Positions 6,717-11,418 of a DNA stretch of 11,418 nt are shown here, in pieces (position 1 is the first letter of the stretch; the number at the start of each line of letters is the position of its first letter). Origin of the DNA: Saprospiraceae bacterium (GTDB lineage Bacteria; Bacteroidota; Bacteroidia; Chitinophagales; Saprospiraceae); NCBI GenBank assembly GCA_020436865.1, contig JAGQXA010000623.1:1-11418 (forward strand). Reading direction: 5' to 3'. Position numbers and translations under genes: made by a program. Below the pieces are notes generated by a model, which was given only the letters and a program-made list of their open reading frames with translations, was not told where the DNA came from and made no database searches.

Positions 6717-8427
6717 ACAGTTGTTTATTGGCGATCTTCTTTTCCAGCAGGGGCGCGTCGGAGCCTTTTTCCTGGGCCTGTTGCCAATACAGGAGGGCCT
6801 GATCGGTTTCCTGCAGTTGGTAGAGCAGGTCGCCGAAGTGTTCGAGGATCAGGGGATCTTCGTCGCCGCCTTGCGACAGGGCCCGTTCAAACACCTCGCG
6901 GGCTGCCGAGTAGTCCTTTTTCTTGTACAGCACCCAGCCCTTCGTGGAGAGATATTCCGCTTTATCGGGTTGGAGTTTCAGTGCCTGCTCGATCAGTTCG
7001 GCGGCACGATCGAGATCTTCTCCGCGCTGCGCCAGCGAGTTGGCAAAATTGTTCAGCACGGCGGCGTCGAGCGGTCTGATCTGCAGAGCCTGTTCGAAGG
7101 CCTTGATCGATTTGGCGTCTTGTCCGACCTCATGGTATTCCGCGCCCAGCAGGGCCTGCGCCTGAAACTGGAGCAGTTGGTTGCGGCCGGCCATCAGCAG
7201 GGCCTGCTCGAGCAGACCGATGGCGTCGCGATGCTTGCCGATCTTGCCGTACCCCATGCCTGCCAGATAGTACATCGTAGCTTGGTTCGGAAAGATGACC
7301 AGCGCTTCTTCGGCGGCCTCGACCAGCGCCTGGTACTCGCCCTCTTCGGCGTAGGCGAAGAGCAGCTGTTCCCAGACGAGATAGACCGTATCGTCGAGTT
7401 CGAGGGTCTGGCGATATTTCTTGATGGCTTCGCGGCGCTGTCCGGTATGGTAAAGCAGGTCGCCGTACAGGGCGAAGGCCTTGGCTTCCTGGGGATGCAC
7501 CTGTTCGAGGATGTCGGCCAATTCGAGCGCCACCTGCCCGAGTTGTTGATCGCCGGTATCCACGATCTTTTGCACAAAGGGAAAGAGCTGTTTGATCTTG
7601 TCGTCGATCGACACTTCCGGCTTGATGAAGATCGCCTTGAGCGACTGCAGGTAGTGGTAATCGTCCTGACTCTGGCGGTTCGAGCGGGCCAGGGCCAGAG
7701 TTGCCTTGCCGTCGTTGGGGTCGAGTTGCAGGATGCGTTGATAGGTTTCCTTCTCTTTGTCGAACTCTTCGATCTGGCCGTAGAATCCCGCCAGGAGGTG
7801 GAGGTAGTCGGTATTTTCCGGAAAGGCCTCTACGAGCCGGAGCAACTCGGCTTCGGCTTGTTGGGTATCGCCCAATCCGAGGAAAAGCGTGTGCTTTCGG
7901 CGGATGAGATCTTCATTGAGGCCGATGCGTTTTTCCAGGTCTTCGTACACCTTGATGGCCCTGGTCGTTTCGTTGGCCTGCACGAGCAGGTAGGCCCATT
8001 TGTAGTAGAGATAATCGTCGTTGGGATGCTGGCCGACCAGGTCGGCATAGATCTGAGCGGCATCGTGATAGCTGCCGGTCTTTTGATAGATATCGGCCAG
8101 GAACTTGTGGTACCAGTCGTTGGAGGCGTCGAACTCCACCGCCTGTTTAGCGTACTGCAGGGCTTTTTGATAGTCTTCGTTCAGGTCGTATAGTCGCCCG
8201 AGTTCATAGGCGGCCGCAGCGTTATGGCGATCGGATTTCAGCACCGACTGGAAGAGTTTCTCGGCTTCGTCGAAATGGCCGAGCAGGCGTTCGCGATGCG
8301 CTTCGATGAAGAGCTGCTCCAATTTGACTTCCGATTCTGTCGTACGCCCGGTTTCCTGAGCTTTGGCCGGCGGCAGGATCGACCAGATGGCCAGCAGGCA
8401 CAGGACGGCATTCTTTACCCGATTCAT
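6709..8427 (-). CDS. Secreted tetratricopeptide repeat protein
   Basis: A 572-residue protein with a signal peptide (about 1-23, ending PPAKAQE), so it is exported, most likely to the periplasm. The rest, from about 35 to 565, is made of TPR helical pairs. Clear units have the family pattern of small residues at the helix turns and a closing proline, for example RLLGHFDEAEKLFQSVLK (47-64) and the repeats ending QIRPLDAAVL and KLQPDKAEYL near the C-terminus. I count roughly ten or more units; no enzyme motif is seen. TPR arrays are scaffolds for protein complexes. The first ATG overlaps the stop of the nucleotidyltransferase gene by four bases (ATGA), and its own stop overlaps the DUF4292 start, so all three are probably translated in a coupled way. 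It may bring envelope-assembly partners together, but this is inferred from position only. Confidence 0.9.
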   Translation of the reverse strand: MNRVKNAVLCLLAIWSILPPAKAQETGRTTESEVKLEQLFIEAHRERLLGHFDEAEKLFQSVLKSDRHNAAAAYELGRLYDLNEDYQKALQYAKQAVEFDASNDWYHKFLADIYQKTGSYHDAAQIYADLVGQHPNDDYLYYKWAYLLVQANETTRAIKVYEDLEKRIGLNEDLIRRKHTLFLGLGDTQQAEAELLRLVEAFPENTDYLHLLAGFYGQIEEFDKEKETYQRILQLDPNDGKATLALARSNRQSQDDYHYLQSLKAIFIKPEVSIDDKIKQLFPFVQKIVDTGDQQLGQVALELADILEQVHPQEAKAFALYGDLLYHTGQRREAIKKYRQTLELDDTVYLVWEQLLFAYAEEGEYQALVEAAEEALVIFPNQATMYYLAGMGYGKIGKHRDAIGLLEQALLMAGRNQLLQFQAQALLGAEYHEVGQDAKSIKAFEQALQIRPLDAAVLNNFANSLAQRGEDLDRAAELIEQALKLQPDKAEYLSTKGWVLYKKKDYSAAREVFERALSQGGDEDPLILEHFGDLLYQLQETDQALLYWQQAQEKGSDAPLLEKKIANKQLYE

Positions 8428-9431
8428 GATTCGAACTTTGTGTAGTCTCCAATACTGATGTCGGCCACCCGGCCCGTGTAATCGACTTCGTTGCCGATCA
8501 TGGAGTTGCCCAGCAAGGCATCCACGATGCGAGTTTCGTTTTGGATGATGCTGTTATGGATAACGGAATTTTCGATGGTCGAATTGCTGCCGACCGATAC
8601 GTACGGGCCGACGACCGAGTTTTTTATCCGGGCGCCCGGACCGATATAGCAGGGCTCGAGCACAATGGCGTTTTCCAGCTGGGCATCGGGGCTGCGCAGT
8701 TCTTCGCGGTCTCGTTTGATCTCGAGGATGCGCTGATTGGTGGCGACCACGTTGGCCTTATTGCCGCAATCGAGCCACTCTTCGATAGTAGCGGCCTTGA
8801 ATTGCATGCCGGCGGACTTCATGTTCTCCAGGGCGTTGGTCAGTTGGTACTCGCCCTTGTCGCGGATATCGTGGTCGACGAGGTACTGCAACTCCTTCCG
8901 CAGCCGTTCCCCGTCGCCGAAATAGTAGATCCCGACGATGGCCAGGTCGGAAACGAAGACGGGCGATTTTTCCACAAATTCCGTAATAGTGCCGTGCTCG
9001 TCGGTTTTGACCACTCCGAAGGCGGAGGGATCGTCGACCTTTTTTACCCAGATAACCCCGTCGGAGGATCGGTCGAAGGAGAAGTCGGCCTGAAAGAGCG
9101 TGTCGGCGAAGGCAACGAAGCAATTCCCGCTCAGGCTCTCTTTGGCGCAGAGGATGGCATGAGCCGTACCCAGCGGTTGGTCCTGGTAATAGATCGTGCC
9201 TTTCGCTCCGATCTTCTCGGCTACGGCCTGCAGCTGTTTCTCTGCTTCGGAGCCGAAATCGCCGATGACGAAAGCTACTTCTTCGATGGGTTCTCCGTAG
9301 CTGCTGGCCAGGTCTTCGACGATCCGCTGCACGATCGGTTTACCGGCGATGGGCACGAGGGGCTTGGGAACGGTCAAGGTATGGGGGCGCAGGCGGGAGC
9401 CACGTCCGGCCATCGGAATTATGATCTTCAT
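8424..9431 (-). CDS. Sugar-phosphate nucleotidyltransferase with hexapeptide tail
   Basis: A 335-residue cytoplasmic enzyme that transfers a nucleotide to a sugar 1-phosphate. The N-terminal Rossmann-like domain (1-240) has the nucleotide-binding signature AGRGSRLRPHT (8-18), K23 in the VPKP motif, the metal-binding Asp in FAD (D110), FGVV (138-141), EKSP (154-157), and a GIYYF strand (167-171). EEWLDCGN (217-224) is the usual late active-site motif. Residues about 250-329 show hexapeptide turns (IGPGARI, VGPYVSVG, SVIHNSII), forming a left-handed beta-helix, as in UDP- or dTDP-sugar pyrophosphorylases. The substrate (glucose-, mannose- or N-acetylglucosamine-1-phosphate) cannot be fixed from the sequence. 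The product would feed surface polysaccharide or cell-wall synthesis. It is the first gene of the cluster and overlaps the TPR gene by four bases. Confidence 0.9.
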   Translation of the reverse strand: MKIIIPMAGRGSRLRPHTLTVPKPLVPIAGKPIVQRIVEDLASSYGEPIEEVAFVIGDFGSEAEKQLQAVAEKIGAKGTIYYQDQPLGTAHAILCAKESLSGNCFVAFADTLFQADFSFDRSSDGVIWVKKVDDPSAFGVVKTDEHGTITEFVEKSPVFVSDLAIVGIYYFGDGERLRKELQYLVDHDIRDKGEYQLTNALENMKSAGMQFKAATIEEWLDCGNKANVVATNQRILEIKRDREELRSPDAQLENAIVLEPCYIGPGARIKNSVVGPYVSVGSNSTIENSVIHNSIIQNETRIVDALLGNSMIGNEVDYTGRVADISIGDYTKFES

Positions 9432-9542
9432 GTATCTGTCGATTTGATTGATGTGTTCTCAAAACGCGGTAGCGGCCCCGCGGCCAGGTCAACAAGGCGG
9501 CAAATGGGAAAAGCACAGGGGATACGCCAGGGCGTTCGGCCG

Positions 9543-9550
9543 CAAAGATA
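9543..9550 (-). promoter_or_regulatory. Likely -7 element of the envelope-hflX operon
   Basis: The minus-strand sequence TATCTTTG is an exact match to the Bacteroidota -7 consensus and is identical to the padR -7 element. No TTG is found 17-23 bases upstream, so the -33 part is weak. It would leave a leader of roughly 105 bases before the nucleotidyltransferase ATG at 9431; that leader contains a GC-rich self-complementary stretch near 9470-9485. The 197-base gap after pyruvate kinase has no clear T-tailed terminator. Confidence 0.5.
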
Positions 9551-9628
9551 AGCGGATAATTGTATTCCACGCCACTCCGCCGCGCGAAGCATCGGGAGTT
9601 TGATAGCTGCCCGACGAATGCGGGACCC

Positions 9629-11062
9629 TTATTCCACGAGGGTCACTTTCAGCATGTTGGTGCGGTAGCGCTTGTGCAGGGGCATGCTGGCGGTATTGAC
9701 AATGACGTCGCCCTTATTGATCCGGCCGGCCGCCTTGAGGATCTCGGTGACGTCGCTGATAGTTCCGTCGGTTGAGGTGAATTTGTCGTAGTAGAAACAG
9801 CGTACCCCCCATACGAGGTTCAGCGTGGCGAGCATATGCATGCGGTCGGAGAAGATGAAGATGTCGCAAGCGGGGCGGAAACTCGACACCTTGAAGGCCG
9901 TGTAGCCCGAGCTGGTCATTCCCAGGATGGCTTTTGCTTTGAGCTCGCCGGCGGTACGGGCAGCGTTGAAGCACACCACGTCGGACACGAAGGTACGAGA
10001 CTTGGAGGAGGGTGTCGGCCGCTTGTCGGCCATATAGGGGTGTTTCTCGGCCTCCTCGATGATCTTGTTCATCGCTTCGACCACCTTGATGGGAAACTTA
10101 CCGACCGAGGTTTCTCCACTGAGCATGACGGCGTCGGCCCCGTCGAGCACGGCATTGGCCACATCGGAGACTTCGGCGCGGGTCGGGCTCGGGTTGGTGA
10201 TCATGCTATCCATCATCTGGGTGGCCACGATGACGGGGCGCGCCCGCTGGATGCACTTGCGGATGATGTCTTTTTGGATAGCGGGCAGCCGTTCCATGGG
10301 CACTTCGATGCCCAGATCGCCACGGGCTACCATGATCCCGTTGGCAGTTTTGATGATCTTGTCGATGCGCTCGACTGCCTCCGGCTTCTCGATCTTGGCG
10401 ATGATCTTGGCCGGATGGTTTTTGGCCTCGATGCGCTTCTGCAGGTCTTTGAGGTCGCCCGGCGAACGCACAAAGGACAGGGCGATCCAGTTGACCGGTT
10501 GGGTGAGGATGAAGTCGAGGTCTTTCAGGTCTTTTTCCGTCAGGCAGGGTAGCGAGATCTTGGTATTGGGCAAATTGACCCCTTTGTTGGAGTGGAGTAC
10601 GCCGCCGAAAACGACCCGGAGCTTGACGGTATCCTTCTTATCGGTTTCGAGGACTTCCAGTTCCAGCTTACCGTCGTCGACCAGTACGCGCTCGCCCACT
10701 TTGACGTCGCGGGCAAAGCTCTCGTAGCTCATATAGATCTTCTCCATCGTTCCTTCGCAGGGCTCGTTGACGAAGGTCAGCACGTCGCCTTCCGCAATGG
10801 GCAGACCGCCGTCTTTCATCTTGCCGACCCGCAGTTTCGGGCCTTGCAGATCGGCCAGGATGCCGATGTGAAGTCCGTACTTGTCGTTGATGTAGGTGAT
10901 ATGATTGATGACCTTTTCGTGATCTTCGTGCGAACCGTGGGAAAAGTTCAGGCGAAAAACGTCTACGCCCGCCTTAACCAGTTCGAGCAGGGTTTCGTAG
11001 GAACTCGAGGCTGGGCCTACGGTCGCTACGATCTTGGTATTCTGATGGTCGACGATTTGCAT
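9629..11062 (-). CDS. pyk: Pyruvate kinase
   Basis: A 477-residue enzyme of the standard length, converting phosphoenolpyruvate and ADP to pyruvate and ATP at the end of glycolysis. The barrel domain starts with KIVATVGPAS (10-19) and the substrate loop VFRLNFSHG (35-43). ADLQGPKLR (70-78) leads into the small B domain (about 79-165). The active-site signature AKIEKPEA (222-229) has the catalytic K223 and metal ligand E225. It is followed by MVARGDLGIEV (244-254) and the ATQMMDSM loop (280-287) with the signature LSGETSVGKFP (314-324). The C-terminal allosteric domain (about 350-477) is complete, and there is no added PEP-utiliser domain. The gene is alone on its transcript as far as can be seen, behind a good promoter. 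The ATG at 11062 gives the usual short N-terminus. Confidence 0.98.
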   Translation of the reverse strand: MQIVDHQNTKIVATVGPASSSYETLLELVKAGVDVFRLNFSHGSHEDHEKVINHITYINDKYGLHIGILADLQGPKLRVGKMKDGGLPIAEGDVLTFVNEPCEGTMEKIYMSYESFARDVKVGERVLVDDGKLELEVLETDKKDTVKLRVVFGGVLHSNKGVNLPNTKISLPCLTEKDLKDLDFILTQPVNWIALSFVRSPGDLKDLQKRIEAKNHPAKIIAKIEKPEAVERIDKIIKTANGIMVARGDLGIEVPMERLPAIQKDIIRKCIQRARPVIVATQMMDSMITNPSPTRAEVSDVANAVLDGADAVMLSGETSVGKFPIKVVEAMNKIIEEAEKHPYMADKRPTPSSKSRTFVSDVVCFNAARTAGELKAKAILGMTSSGYTAFKVSSFRPACDIFIFSDRMHMLATLNLVWGVRCFYYDKFTSTDGTISDVTEILKAAGRINKGDVIVNTASMPLHKRYRTNMLKVTLVE

Positions 11063-11129
11063 AATGGGTTGGCGTTGAGAAATTTGCTGACCGGGAATAG
11101 AAAGTGTACTTTTTACATTAAATCGCGGA

Positions 11130-11161
11130 TAAAAGTAGCATTATCCCCAGGAATTAGCAAA
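11130..11161 (-). promoter_or_regulatory. pyk promoter
   Basis: On the minus strand, TTTG (11158-11161) is followed after exactly 20 bases by TACTTTTA (11130-11137), a seven-of-eight fit counting the free positions of TAnnTTTG. Spacing and sequence agree with a Bacteroidota housekeeping promoter. The predicted leader to the ATG at 11062 is about 60 bases. Confidence 0.62.
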
Positions 11162-11176
11162 TGTGATCGACAGATT

Positions 11177-11213
11177 CTGCCCAGATCGGACCACTTTCCG
11201 ATAGGTCGGGCAG
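11177..11213. repeat. Two-part stem-loop upstream of pyk promoter
   Basis: An inner stem of ATCGGA (11185-11190) and TCCGAT (11197-11202) with a 6-base loop is enclosed by an outer stem of CTGCCC (11177-11182) and GGGCAG (11208-11213), with an uneven internal loop. Both stems are perfect. It lies just upstream of the pyk -33 element and upstream of the divergent promoter, so it would not be in either predicted transcript. A protein-binding site or a remnant is possible. Confidence 0.6.
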
Positions 11214-11333
11214 CGCAGGTAAACACCGCTTCGAAAACAGGGGTCCGAATTAACAATTTATAATCAAACTAATATGTTTTAATTTGAAAAACAATAAATT
11301 ACAAAGGAATGGCGGAAAAAAAAATTAAAAACC
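11214..11333. other. AT-rich part of divergent intergenic region
   Basis: Together with the promoters on either side, this fills the gene-free stretch 11063-11400. From about 11246 the sequence turns sharply AT-rich compared with the genes, with runs such as nine consecutive A (11316-11324). No convincing open frame, RNA gene or riboswitch is seen. The A-rich runs immediately upstream of the plus-strand promoter could act as an upstream promoter element. Confidence 0.5.
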
Positions 11334-11365
11334 TTTGGTAATCATTTTACTTATAGTTTTCTTTG
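11334..11365 (+). promoter_or_regulatory. Promoter-like sequence for the divergent gene
   Basis: On the plus strand, TTTG (11334-11337) is followed after a 20-base spacer by TTTCTTTG (11358-11365), which matches TAnnTTTG except for the second base. The ATG at 11401 follows 35 bases later, a usual leader length. The spacing equals that of the padR and pyk promoters in this window. Confidence 0.5.
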
Positions 11366-11400
11366 CAAAACATTTTGTAAATCAATAAAGTGGATTGATT

Positions 11401-11418
11401 ATGTCTAACATTGCAGAA
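11401..11418 (+). CDS. 5' end of a divergent gene (six codons only)
   Basis: An ATG at 11401 opens a frame reading MSNIAE up to the window edge. It is supported by position only: a promoter-like sequence 35 bases upstream, an AAGTGGA stretch (about 11388-11395) a few bases before it, and the end of the AT-rich intergenic zone. Six residues are too few to name the protein. Several Bacteroidota enolases begin in a similar way, which would suit a neighbour of pyruvate kinase, but this is only a guess. Confidence 0.5.

Noticed and set aside
6580..8193. Plus-strand open frame of about 537 codons opposite the TPR gene
   Set aside because: It mirrors the repeated leucine, glutamate and alanine codons of the TPR protein and shows no family features of its own.
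9570..9628. Intrinsic terminator after pyruvate kinase
   Set aside because: Short GC-rich self-complementary pieces are present, but none has a stable stem followed by T residues.
9836..10552. Plus-strand open frame opposite pyruvate kinase
   Set aside because: It lies wholly inside a complete, strongly conserved gene on the other strand.

Overview
The window looks like chromosomal DNA from a Bacteroidota bacterium, probably of the Saprospiria/Lewinella type; the lineage below phylum is a guess. The evidence is the gene set (a PadR-PspC pair, a DUF4292 lipoprotein next to an EnvC-like protein, a leading TPR protein), promoters of the Bacteroidota form TTG-N20-TAnnTTTG, and weak or absent Shine-Dalgarno sequences. 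Coding DNA is GC-rich, whereas the two main promoter regions are clearly AT-rich. No tRNA, rRNA, CRISPR array, insertion sequence or phage gene was seen.

Layout, on the minus strand from high to low coordinates. Pyruvate kinase (9629-11062) stands alone behind a well-formed promoter (11130-11161). A tight six-gene cluster follows: a sugar-phosphate nucleotidyltransferase with a hexapeptide tail (8424-9431), a secreted TPR protein (6709-8427), a DUF4292 lipoprotein (5934-6716), an EnvC-like LytM protein that has lost zinc ligands (4670-5968), the GTPase HflX (3435-4652) and an M29 aminopeptidase (2286-3407). These genes overlap by 4, 8 and 35 bases and then lie 17 and 27 bases apart, so they are probably one transcript. 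The first four fit a cell-envelope theme; HflX and the peptidase fit ribosome rescue and peptide turnover.

Next come an orphan gene (1387-2115) that I read as a degenerate DEDDh-type exonuclease fold, a likely terminator, a perfect 17-bp inverted repeat, and a PadR repressor gene (823-1164) overlapping a PspC-domain membrane protein gene (1-830, cut by the window edge). The padR promoter lies so close to the ATG that the mRNA is probably leaderless or nearly so.

At the right edge an AT-rich intergenic region of about 340 bases separates pyruvate kinase from a divergent plus-strand gene of which only six codons are present (11401-11418). It has its own promoter-like sequence, and a strong stem-loop lies between the two promoters.

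Nothing here is clearly a new defence or mobile system. The points most worth following are the degenerate exonuclease-like orphan, the LolB-like look of the DUF4292 lipoprotein inside the envelope operon, and the unexplained structured repeats.
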